Of a DNA stretch of 7,966 nt, positions 1-6,924 are shown one piece after another (positions within the stretch are counted from its first letter, which is position 1; the number at the start of each line of letters is the position of its first letter). A program made the position numbers and the translations under genes. The notes below the pieces were generated by a model. That model was not told where the DNA came from and searched no databases. It worked only from the letters and a program-made list of their open reading frames with translations. The DNA comes from Desulfobacteraceae bacterium (GTDB lineage: Bacteria; Desulfobacterota; Desulfobacteria; Desulfobacterales; UBA11574): NCBI GenBank assembly GCA_030671225.1, contig DAOVAE010000046.1, positions 1 to 7,966 of the forward strand, written 5' to 3'.

Positions 1-117
1 TTCCTGGTAGCCGGTCATGCTGGTATTGAACACCACTTCACCTCCGGTTTCGCCAGGACCGGTAAAGCTTATGCAAGGAAAGGTTCGTCCATCTTCAAGG
101 GCTAAAAGTGCTTCCAT
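1..117 (-). CDS. carA: Carbamoyl-phosphate synthase small (glutaminase) subunit, N-terminus, cut by window edge
   Basis: CarA hydrolyses glutamine and passes ammonia to CarB for carbamoyl phosphate, the precursor of pyrimidines and arginine. Only the first 39 codons lie here; the frame stays open to base 1. The start [13 protein letters not shown] followed by [14 protein letters not shown] is the characteristic CarA N-terminus (beta strands plus the conserved [12 protein letters not shown] block). The glutaminase half with its catalytic Cys lies outside the window. ATG at 117 is the only usual start in frame: going upstream the frame meets a TAA at 148-150. No strong Shine-Dalgarno precedes it, which is a little unusual next to the good sites of its neighbours. 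It follows the amidotransferase/GXGXG gene by 117 AT-rich bases with no obvious GC-rich terminator, so read-through from the upstream genes is plausible. Recognition is firm despite the truncation. Confidence 0.93.
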   Translation of the reverse strand, partial: MEALLALEDGRTFPCISFTGPGETGGEVVFNTSMTGYQE

Positions 118-234
118 CGAATTGATAAAACCGATTGGTTCTGCTTTTTATTTTTCATGTTAAATTCAAATCCCACGCTCCAATTAGCACAGTTGCTTAG
201 CAAATCAATATAAATATATTTATTCAAAATATTT

Positions 235-2892
235 TTAATCATCCTGCCAATCTTCGCCCCATTCTTCAGCAGCAACTGATTCTTTTGCCAGAACATCAAG
301 TGTGACAGCCTGCACCTTACGATAAACGTCTTGATACCTCTTTTGTTCACCATTTACAGTCAGAAGGTCATTTTCTATTGAGATGCCGAAAAGTTTCTGG
401 TTTTCCTTTAAATAAGGTAGAATCAGCTCCCAGTCAGCGGGACTTAAATCAACAAATTCGCCGCCATTTAATTGGTCGTCGACAACCTTTTGGTGAGGGT
501 CTCTAAAATAGATGGCACCGCCGGATGCCAGTGAGAAAAGGTTTGAGCCGGGATACGGTGTGGTCTGATCAATGACTTTAGCATCGTCGTCGAACTCCAT
601 ACCGTTGAGAATAACAAACCCGCCGTCGTTCAGAGGGTCGCCGGCCATGAACGATTCAGCCAAAAAATCGAGACAGGTGCCGTTGATAACCACCCGGGGA
701 CGGCCGACCGCATTAATCAGAGGGCGGCCGGCGGCATTGCCAAGCACATATACCTCTCCGCCTTTGGCGCCATACATGAAAGTCTGGCCAACATCGCCAT
801 AGATGACCAGCTTGCCGCGCTTCATAATCTGCCCCAGCTGATCCTGAGCATTACCATGGACAAAAATTTCCAGTCCGTCACTACCGGAGGCCAGGTAGTC
901 ACCGGAGCTGTCATAGACATCTATCCTTACATCGTCAGTTTCTTTTGACAGACCGCAGCCGCAGAATCGCTGTCCTTTGTAGCCATAGCAGACAAACTGC
1001 TTCCATCCCATTTTATAGGCTGCACAAATAAGCCGCGCATCGCAATCTTCTCCTTCGGGTGCGAAGTCTTTGGCATTAATAACCAGAATTTTCTCATCAT
1101 TGCGTGGAGGTCGCAGAGTATTGCGATAGTCCCAGTCGATATAACGATAAATGCCGGAAGTGTTTTCATTAAGGTTTGGTGAAGCATTGAAAATTGAAGT
1201 TAGACTTTCTCTGACGATCTGTAGTACCGATCTGCGTTTCTTGTCTCCTGTAGGGAAGTGGCGATCATTTAGAAATGTCAAAGCTTCTATGGCTTTGCTT
1301 TTATTCGCGTCGTTCAAATACGCCTGTTTTATAAGCTCATCACAAAGATATTGTATCTCAGTGTAACTCCAAGCGGTTATATGCTTCAGGCAATAGTTCC
1401 TGAAACCTGAAATATCGGTAGCTGCCAGACCGTCTGCTACCGCTTGTGAAATTTCTCCGGCGTTTGCCGGCGTTGACAGTTCTGGTGTTACTTTATAATG
1501 CCGCTGATTCTGGGGCGTCTCAACCACCTGGCCGAACTTGTTGGTGCAGACAAGTTTTTTGGAGCCGTCTCCCTTGCCTGCATCTTTAACGGTGAAAATG
1601 AAAGAGCCACCGTCAGCAGCACTGCCGCCGCGGGCGTTCCAGTATTTATCGGCGATGGGACAAAATCGTTTGTCCTCTGCAGCTAAATTCTGCAAAGTGG
1701 CATCAATAGCCTGCTTTTCAGAGCAGATCAAGCCGATCTGGACTTCGCCTTCCTGCAAGGCAAACACCTGAGGTCGCAACATGGAAGTGTCGGTAATGCC
1801 GATAAGCTGGAAGTAGTTCTCATAAGGATTGTTGCGCGCAATGATAAAGAACCAGGGGCCGTCCGGAGAAGCATGAATATGTGCTGCCTGGATATATCGG
1901 TAAATATGCTGTTTTTCAGGCGATAATAGATCAAAGTCATATTCAGAGGTTGGCGCCAGAGCCTCGATAATGTATTCCAGCGGATATCCAAAGGTCCTGT
2001 TTAACAGGTCGAGCAACAGGACGGAGACCTCGGTATCCGTCAAAAATTGTGGAAAGATGTTATTCTGTTTCAGATATTCACTGACAGCATGATAGTTGGC
2101 AAAGTCGCCGTTGTGGACCAGAGCCTCATCCAGACCGATGAAAGGATGGGCACCACCGGGATGCCAGACCCTTCCCTTGGTGGGGTACCGCTGATGCGCA
2201 ATCCAGCCGTGGGCCTTGAAATCTTCCAGAAGATAGTACTGGGTGACCTGCTCGGCATAGCCGACGATTTTTAAAATCATGATATTGCGGCCGTGAGAAA
2301 GAACAAAAGCTTGCTGAACGCCCAAAGAAGAATAAAACTTCTGGTTAAGGCGAAAGGAGTTTTGATATATAAATTCATCTTCAGCCCTGCCGGGTTTCAA
2401 ATCCTGAAATTTATTTTCTTCGACAAAGCGTTCCAGCGCGTCATTTTTGACTCTGACAAAATATCGCCAGACATCCGGAGGTTTGATCTCTAATCCGTCT
2501 ACTTCCCGGTAATCGTCCAGAGTGGGAATACGTTCGGCTTTATGTACTTCCAGGAACGGCTCGATATTGGAAGCTTCAACTTCGGGGCGGGATTTTGGAT
2601 CGAGCAGGGCAATTTGCAGCAGATAATGAGTATCCAGAACCTCTTGACTTACGCCGAGATCCTCGGCGGATAGACCGACTGCGGCGATGCCGCCGCCCTT
2701 GCCGTTACCGCGATTGTGCATCTGAACCGAAGGTTCATATATATGGCGGCCGCGAACCGGAATCGAAGAGATGAATCCGGTTACACCGCAGCCTCCCTCT
2801 TCCGCGGATTTTTTGTAGCGAATATTCTCGCGGGGCAGCTTGGCCCTGGATGACAGTATTTTATCAATGGTTGAATTGTTGCTGTAATACAT
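235..2892 (-). CDS. Glutamate synthase-like protein: class-II glutamine amidotransferase fused to GXGXG domain
   Basis: 885 residues. Residues 35-435 or so form an Ntn-type glutamine amidotransferase. The likely nucleophile is Cys35 in GGCGVTGF, followed by MHNRGNGKGGGIA (58-70), IAHQRYPT (231-238, substrate-binding Arg) and HNGD (260-263, oxyanion hole). Because Cys35 is internal, a 34-residue propeptide must be removed, as in GltB. Residues about 440-597 are a mostly helical linker I do not recognise. Residues about 600-790 are a GltB3-type GXGXG right-handed helix domain (GQRFCGCGL 640-648, then IFVHGNAQD, VIYGDVGQ, VYVLGNAAG). The tail is acidic (EEWGEDWQDD). Expected role: release ammonia from glutamine for glutamate formation with the FMN subunit encoded just upstream. 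The FMN barrel normally lying between these two domains is absent. ATG at 2892 has AAAGGA at 2904-2909 with good spacing. The domain calls are secure; the exact reaction is inferred. Confidence 0.88.
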   Translation of the reverse strand: MYYSNNSTIDKILSSRAKLPRENIRYKKSAEEGGCGVTGFISSIPVRGRHIYEPSVQMHNRGNGKGGGIAAVGLSAEDLGVSQEVLDTHYLLQIALLDPKSRPEVEASNIEPFLEVHKAERIPTLDDYREVDGLEIKPPDVWRYFVRVKNDALERFVEENKFQDLKPGRAEDEFIYQNSFRLNQKFYSSLGVQQAFVLSHGRNIMILKIVGYAEQVTQYYLLEDFKAHGWIAHQRYPTKGRVWHPGGAHPFIGLDEALVHNGDFANYHAVSEYLKQNNIFPQFLTDTEVSVLLLDLLNRTFGYPLEYIIEALAPTSEYDFDLLSPEKQHIYRYIQAAHIHASPDGPWFFIIARNNPYENYFQLIGITDTSMLRPQVFALQEGEVQIGLICSEKQAIDATLQNLAAEDKRFCPIADKYWNARGGSAADGGSFIFTVKDAGKGDGSKKLVCTNKFGQVVETPQNQRHYKVTPELSTPANAGEISQAVADGLAATDISGFRNYCLKHITAWSYTEIQYLCDELIKQAYLNDANKSKAIEALTFLNDRHFPTGDKKRRSVLQIVRESLTSIFNASPNLNENTSGIYRYIDWDYRNTLRPPRNDEKILVINAKDFAPEGEDCDARLICAAYKMGWKQFVCYGYKGQRFCGCGLSKETDDVRIDVYDSSGDYLASGSDGLEIFVHGNAQDQLGQIMKRGKLVIYGDVGQTFMYGAKGGEVYVLGNAAGRPLINAVGRPRVVINGTCLDFLAESFMAGDPLNDGGFVILNGMEFDDDAKVIDQTTPYPGSNLFSLASGGAIYFRDPHQKVVDDQLNGGEFVDLSPADWELILPYLKENQKLFGISIENDLLTVNGEQKRYQDVYRKVQAVTLDVLAKESVAAEEWGEDWQDD

Positions 2893-2919
2893 TGCTTTTT
2901 CGATCCTTTAATACAAAAT

Positions 2920-2948
2920 ATTATATTGTAATGACAATTTAGTGTCTG
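2920..2948 (-). promoter_or_regulatory. Candidate internal sigma70 promoter before the amidotransferase/GXGXG gene
   Basis: Reading leftward, a perfect TATAAT (2920-2925) lies 17 nt from CAGACA (2943-2948, 4/6 to TTGACA). Transcription would begin about 20 nt before the ATG at 2892 and keep its AAAGGA ribosome site. The 72-nt spacer is AT-rich, so a chance match is possible. If real, it would let this gene be expressed apart from the upstream operon. Confidence 0.35.
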
Positions 2949-2963
2949 TTAAAGCATTTAGTG
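2937..2963. repeat. Paired ATTTAGTG direct repeats in spacer
   Basis: ATTTAGTG occurs at 2937-2944 and again at 2956-2963, 19 nt apart start to start. Each copy sits inside a small inverted repeat (GACA...TGTC, 2933-2946; GCA...TGC, 2954-2964). The first overlaps the candidate -35 box. They could be an operator pair, or simply chance in AT-rich DNA. Confidence 0.3.
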
Positions 2964-2964
2964 C

Positions 2965-4515
2965 CTATATAATCAGTTGTTCCTGAGGTGCCGGTTGGTA
3001 TTTTGCCCTTTCTAACTCATCAAGGTAGTCGAGATGTACAATCAGATCGGTGCGGCCGACCAGTTCTCTGATGCTCTTTAAACCGTATTGTCTCAAAATT
3101 TCGCACCACTGCTTTCGCCAGGCCATGTACATGTTGACGATGCGTTGAGTGGCCCAGTTCTCGCTAATAATGTGCCCGAGTTCATGATCTGTGGTCGCAA
3201 TGCCGCGAGCACAGCCCCGACCGCTTTCGCAATGACCGCAGCGAACGCACTCGAGGGCAACCAGTTCTGCGGTTCCGATGACAACTCCGTCAGCTCCAAG
3301 GGCGATAGCCTTGGCCACATCCATTGCATTACGAATACCGCCGCTGGCAATCAGACATATTTCATCCCGTATGTCTTCTTCCTGCAAGAATTTGTGTACC
3401 TTGGGAATGGCATACTCAATCGGCATGGCAATATTTTTTTTAGCGATATCCGGCGCGGCGCCGGTACCACCGTAGCTTCCATCAAGATGGATAACATGCG
3501 CTCCTGCGTGGTAGCTACCCACCGCCACCATGTCAACGTCTGTGGGTGTGGAGACTTTCACGGAGACCAGCACTTTTGGGTTGATTTCTTTAACCCAGTC
3601 GACATGCTTTTTATGATCTTCAACAGAATAGACGCTATGGAACGGAAAAGGAGAAAAGAGCGCATTCCCGGCTACCGTCTCCCTCATAGTCGCCACTTCC
3701 GGAGTCACCTTGTCGCCCAACAGATGGCCTCCCAGTCCGGGCTTGGCGCCCTGGGCGTACTTGAATTCCACCATCGGCGTATAAAGGATTGTTTCCTCCC
3801 TCACTCCGAAAAGACCTGTTGCTATCTGGGTTATGACGTGATCGGCATATGGAACCAGTTCCTGAGGATAACCTCCTTCTCCTGTACAGGTCAGTGTGTT
3901 GAGCAGTTTAGCGGCACGAGCTCTGCCGACCATGACCGACAAGGCTGTGGAGCCGTATGACATACCGCCGCCATAACACGGAATGGAATTTATTTTCTCA
4001 GGCCGTCCGTCACCACGTTTGTTCAAAGAGATACTGGTGTCAATATCCTCATCCCTTAAGTCCAGATAATCACTTGGATCCGGCACTTTAAAGCGAATTT
4101 TATCAAATCCGCCGCCGGAGTTGCCCAGATTGTATTCCAGATCCACCACCGGCGAGTTTCCGATTTCCGCCATTTCCCAGTGCCCGATCAGCATCTCTGC
4201 CGTCCAGCGGTAATCTCCCAGGGTATCCAGGATCGGATTGCGACGCAGAGTCAGAGCCTGTTCAGGGCAGCGGTCTATGCAGAAGAAATCATTTTTCTTG
4301 CATTTAAAGCCGATACACCTATAATCCTTTGGACGCAGCGGCCTGGAGTAATTGTCATATCTCGGATGCACCCCATATGGGCAAAGCTCCGCACACAGAC
4401 CACATGATATACACCGGGCGTTTCGTCTGATGGTATATTTGCCGATGGGGTTACGAAATCGGGCCGGAGTTTCAACAATTTCAGGTAATTTAAAATTATT
4501 CTTTATATTACTCAT
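2965..4515 (-). CDS. Ferredoxin-fused glutamate synthase FMN-domain subunit (GltB2-like)
   Basis: 516 residues; catalytic FMN barrel of a split glutamate synthase, expected to reduce the 2-iminoglutarate made from 2-oxoglutarate and ammonia. Residues 35-46 carry a classical 4Fe-4S motif (CISCGLCAELCP). A second four-Cys set, C67, C72, C79 and C83, is atypically spaced. Residues about 95-420 are the FMN-binding glutamate synthase barrel: TGEGG (211-215), QGAKPG (255-260), HSVYSVED (293-300), GSYGGTGAAP (346-355) and SGGI...GADGVVIGT (391-415). CVRCGHCESGRGC (423-435) resembles the 3Fe-4S cysteine set of GltB. Stop and start of the neighbouring upstream gene are only 3 nt apart, so the two are probably translationally coupled. 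A modest AGGA lies about 12 nt before ATG 4515. No GltD-like NAD(P)H subunit is in the window; the ferredoxin domain probably takes its place. Family assignment is firm; electron donor is inferred. Confidence 0.88.
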   Translation of the reverse strand: MSNIKNNFKLPEIVETPARFRNPIGKYTIRRNARCISCGLCAELCPYGVHPRYDNYSRPLRPKDYRCIGFKCKKNDFFCIDRCPEQALTLRRNPILDTLGDYRWTAEMLIGHWEMAEIGNSPVVDLEYNLGNSGGGFDKIRFKVPDPSDYLDLRDEDIDTSISLNKRGDGRPEKINSIPCYGGGMSYGSTALSVMVGRARAAKLLNTLTCTGEGGYPQELVPYADHVITQIATGLFGVREETILYTPMVEFKYAQGAKPGLGGHLLGDKVTPEVATMRETVAGNALFSPFPFHSVYSVEDHKKHVDWVKEINPKVLVSVKVSTPTDVDMVAVGSYHAGAHVIHLDGSYGGTGAAPDIAKKNIAMPIEYAIPKVHKFLQEEDIRDEICLIASGGIRNAMDVAKAIALGADGVVIGTAELVALECVRCGHCESGRGCARGIATTDHELGHIISENWATQRIVNMYMAWRKQWCEILRQYGLKSIRELVGRTDLIVHLDYLDELERAKYQPAPQEQLII

Positions 4516-4518
4516 ATG

Positions 4519-5931
4519 TTATATGAATCCTGCTATTTTTCTTTGGCCGAAGATGGGACCGAAGTTTTCCTTTTCAAGATCCTCAAACCACATGGAGCGA
4601 CCGACTTCGCCCCGCAGTCTTCTGGCTTCACGGATTCCCATGGCGCCCATGACCTCAATGAGCTGGTTGTGCCAGGCCCCAATCAGGTTGACCATTCGCT
4701 GGCTGCCCCATTCCGGATCGATTTGATCGTCAATTTTTACCGGGCAGGGCAAATCATTCCGGCACCGGTAACATAAACGGCATTCCAGAGCAATCAACAG
4801 AGGGAAGTCCACGATCACGCCGTCAGCCCCGCAAATAATTGCTTTTGCCATGTGCTCGGCCATGGCGATTCCTCCGGAAAAGAGCAGATTAATCTTTTGC
4901 CTGATTGAATTATCGACAAGCTCAAGGTGAACTTCACGAATCATTTCCTTTATAAACCGGGGATTTTCCGTATTAAGTTCATTCCCGTGTTCGTTGGCGA
5001 AAAAATGAAGTGTATCCACATCGGTATAGGCAAGTTTCAAAGCGTGGGATTTGGCATCGGCATCCATCGGAATGCTAATGATAAGAAAAATTTCCGGTTT
5101 TATTACACGAATTTTATTAATAGTTTTTTCGATATCAGGGGAGTCGGCCAGCTCCACTACACGGCTTTTGAGGATAAGCTCTTTGTACTCCTTGTAATTG
5201 TCACATGTTAAACAAGGAATAAGACTCTTAGCGTATGGATGCAAAGCTTCTGTACAGTCCTGGGGTCGGATTAACATTAAGGAACCCAGAACCTGCGCTG
5301 CCTTTGCCGCCGATATTAGGACTTTTTCATTTAAGATAAGATTCGTCGGCAAGCGGAACAGCAAAGGTACCGGAATTTCCAAAAGTGAAGGGACGTCCGA
5401 GGCTAACGTCATATCTTCATTAAACACCAGGGGCGTAGTCCTGCGTGAGAGTTCAAAGCTGGTATTGATATACTCCCGGCCATGGATGCCGTCCCTTGTA
5501 GGGCGAACAATCTCAGACATGTCGGTCCACATGGAGTCAAAGCCGGCGCCAACAAAAGGACCGCGATAACCCGCCCCGGAAACCGGAATCTTGCCGGTAT
5601 GCGCTTGATACCAGAGACTGTTGATAATATCCGGACTCCAGTAATCGTCTCCCAGAGTTCTATAATCAGGATCGATTACTCGGGAAAAGATTCCTCGGGT
5701 GCATTCTTGGACACAACGAAAGCAGCTCTTACAGGTATACAGGTATACAGGTTCGTCCATGGTGCTGAAATGCTCATAGTTCTCTTTGAAAATACCATAG
5801 ACGCATTTTTTCTTTACGCATTCTTTACAGCTGCCGGCGCAATCTTCCCGGAATTCAACCGTGGCGTATTTGCCGATGGGATGAAACCGAGGCGGCGCTG
5901 TCTTAATTGGAATATGATACTTCTTGGGCAT
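4519..5931 (-). CDS. Degenerate paralogue of the ferredoxin-fused glutamate synthase FMN subunit
   Basis: 470 residues, clearly paralogous to the next gene. Shared features include the N-terminal HPIGKY (17-22), TLGDDYW (92-98), SGGI...AKAIICGADGV (352-372), a C-terminal cysteine set CRLCYRCRNDLPC (384-396), and a WGSQRMVNL...AW tail. The N-terminus has two cysteine quartets: an unusual one (C31, C35, C38, C43) and a classical one (C67, C70, C73, C77). The middle of the barrel has lost the loops that define the active enzyme: no TGEGG, no QGAKPG, and the GGTGA loop position reads about ANEHGNELNTEN (312-323). It keeps part of the phosphate-binding end, so a bound flavin is not excluded. It most likely acts as an iron-sulfur or structural partner of its paralogue rather than as the catalyst. 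ATG 5931 has GGAG 6 nt upstream (5938-5941). No frameshift or stop interrupts it, arguing against a pseudogene. Confidence 0.82.
   Translation of the reverse strand: MPKKYHIPIKTAPPRFHPIGKYATVEFREDCAGSCKECVKKKCVYGIFKENYEHFSTMDEPVYLYTCKSCFRCVQECTRGIFSRVIDPDYRTLGDDYWSPDIINSLWYQAHTGKIPVSGAGYRGPFVGAGFDSMWTDMSEIVRPTRDGIHGREYINTSFELSRRTTPLVFNEDMTLASDVPSLLEIPVPLLFRLPTNLILNEKVLISAAKAAQVLGSLMLIRPQDCTEALHPYAKSLIPCLTCDNYKEYKELILKSRVVELADSPDIEKTINKIRVIKPEIFLIISIPMDADAKSHALKLAYTDVDTLHFFANEHGNELNTENPRFIKEMIREVHLELVDNSIRQKINLLFSGGIAMAEHMAKAIICGADGVIVDFPLLIALECRLCYRCRNDLPCPVKIDDQIDPEWGSQRMVNLIGAWHNQLIEVMGAMGIREARRLRGEVGRSMWFEDLEKENFGPIFGQRKIAGFI
5731..5753. repeat. 8-nt tandem repeat (ACAGGTAT, nearly 3 copies) inside a coding region
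   Basis: ACAGGTAT at 5731-5738 and 5739-5746 is followed by ACAGGTT at 5747-5753. It lies in codons for about residues 60-67 of the degenerate paralogue (PVYLYTC), right at the first Cys of its classical cluster. The unit is not a multiple of 3, so loss or gain of one copy would shift the frame. Confidence 0.8.
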
Positions 5932-5979
5932 AAACTGCTCCGTTATTTGTTACTTGTTAATGGTTTTAGGTGAAAGTTT

Positions 5980-6924
5980 TCAATCGTCAATCATCAATAA
6001 CAGCGGTCTTGGCAGAAGTCCGGCCTCCTCGACGATCCGGCTTACTATTTTTTCCCATTCGATGGCCATGATATGAACGCCGTGTATCCCTTCCATCTCA
6101 CGCAGCTCGGTAATGGTTTCCAGACATATTTTGATCCCTTCTTCAATAGCTTTTTCCTTGGGGACGCCCGCCATTCGTTTAATCAAAGACTCGGGAATGT
6201 CCATGCCGGCCACTTTGTTATTCATAAATTTGGCCATGCCGGCAGATTTTAAAGGGGTTACGCCTCCAAGGATGTGAACTTTTTCGGTCAACCCTTCTTC
6301 CCGAGCCATTTTCATCCATTCTTTGAAACGATCCATGTTGTATATGCACTGGGTCTGAATGAAATCAGCACCGGCATCGATTTTTTTGGCCAGTCGAATT
6401 ATGCGATATTCAAAAGGATCGGCAAACGGATTGGCGGCAGCGCCAATGAACATCCGGGGGGATTCGTTTAACTCAAATCCGCTCATATCTTTACCTTTAT
6501 CACGCATTGTCTGCACTGTTCTGATCAGGTTCATCGAATCGATATCAAAGACATTTAAGGCATCCGGCTGGCTGCCAAAGCTTTGATGATCTCCCGAAAG
6601 GCAAAGAATGTTCTTAATGCCTAATGAATAGGCTCCCATAATGTCCGATTGCAGGGCGATCCGGTTACGGTCCCTGGTGACCATTTGAACCACAGGTTCC
6701 AATCCGATTTGTAAAAGGTGACAGCAGGCAGCGATGCTTGACATCCTCACAATAGCGGTCTGATTGTCAGTAACGTTCACCGCATCTGCATATCCTTTTA
6801 ATACCCTTCCTTTTTCCCGTATGACTTCGGGGTTGGCCCCCCGAGGAGGACCGCATTCGGCCGTAACTGCAAACTCTCCTTTTGATAAAATTTGCTGTAA
6901 TTTGCTTGGTGTTTCCATACTCAT
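5980..6924 (-). CDS. metF: Methylene-tetrahydrofolate reductase, flavoprotein subunit
   Basis: 314 residues, about the usual size for a bacterial MetF TIM barrel. It reduces methylene-tetrahydrofolate to methyl-tetrahydrofolate, feeding methionine synthesis and, in acetogens and many sulfate reducers, the methyl branch of the acetyl-CoA pathway. Visible landmarks: AECGPPRG (22-29, with the catalytic Glu23), VNVTDN (49-54), TRDRNR (83-88), LSGDHQ (109-114, Asp112 of the flavin/folate site), GAAANP (161-166) and DFIQTQ (187-192). The frame is open to 6981, but ATG at 6924 is preferred. It overlaps the metV stop as ATGA, has AGAGGA about 9 nt upstream, and the residues upstream of it are only read-through of metV. 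A second ATG (6918) is two codons further on. Located cytoplasmically; works with MetV. Forty-eight bases without a clear hairpin separate it from the next gene. High confidence. Confidence 0.95.
   Translation of the reverse strand: MSMETPSKLQQILSKGEFAVTAECGPPRGANPEVIREKGRVLKGYADAVNVTDNQTAIVRMSSIAACCHLLQIGLEPVVQMVTRDRNRIALQSDIMGAYSLGIKNILCLSGDHQSFGSQPDALNVFDIDSMNLIRTVQTMRDKGKDMSGFELNESPRMFIGAAANPFADPFEYRIIRLAKKIDAGADFIQTQCIYNMDRFKEWMKMAREEGLTEKVHILGGVTPLKSAGMAKFMNNKVAGMDIPESLIKRMAGVPKEKAIEEGIKICLETITELREMEGIHGVHIMAIEWEKIVSRIVEEAGLLPRPLLLMIDD

Noticed and set aside
3088..3960. 290-codon open frame on the plus strand opposite the FMN-domain subunit
   Set aside because: Entirely antisense to a gene with strong family motifs; its translation shows no recognisable domain, and it has the look of a codon-bias shadow.
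4519..5931. Degenerate paralogue as a pseudogene
   Set aside because: Frame is intact over 470 codons, has a good ribosome site, keeps all cluster cysteines and sits 3 nt from the next gene; loss of active-site loops looks like specialisation rather than decay.
5482..5973. 163-codon plus-strand frame opposite the degenerate paralogue
   Set aside because: Antisense shadow; no motif or ribosome site supports it.
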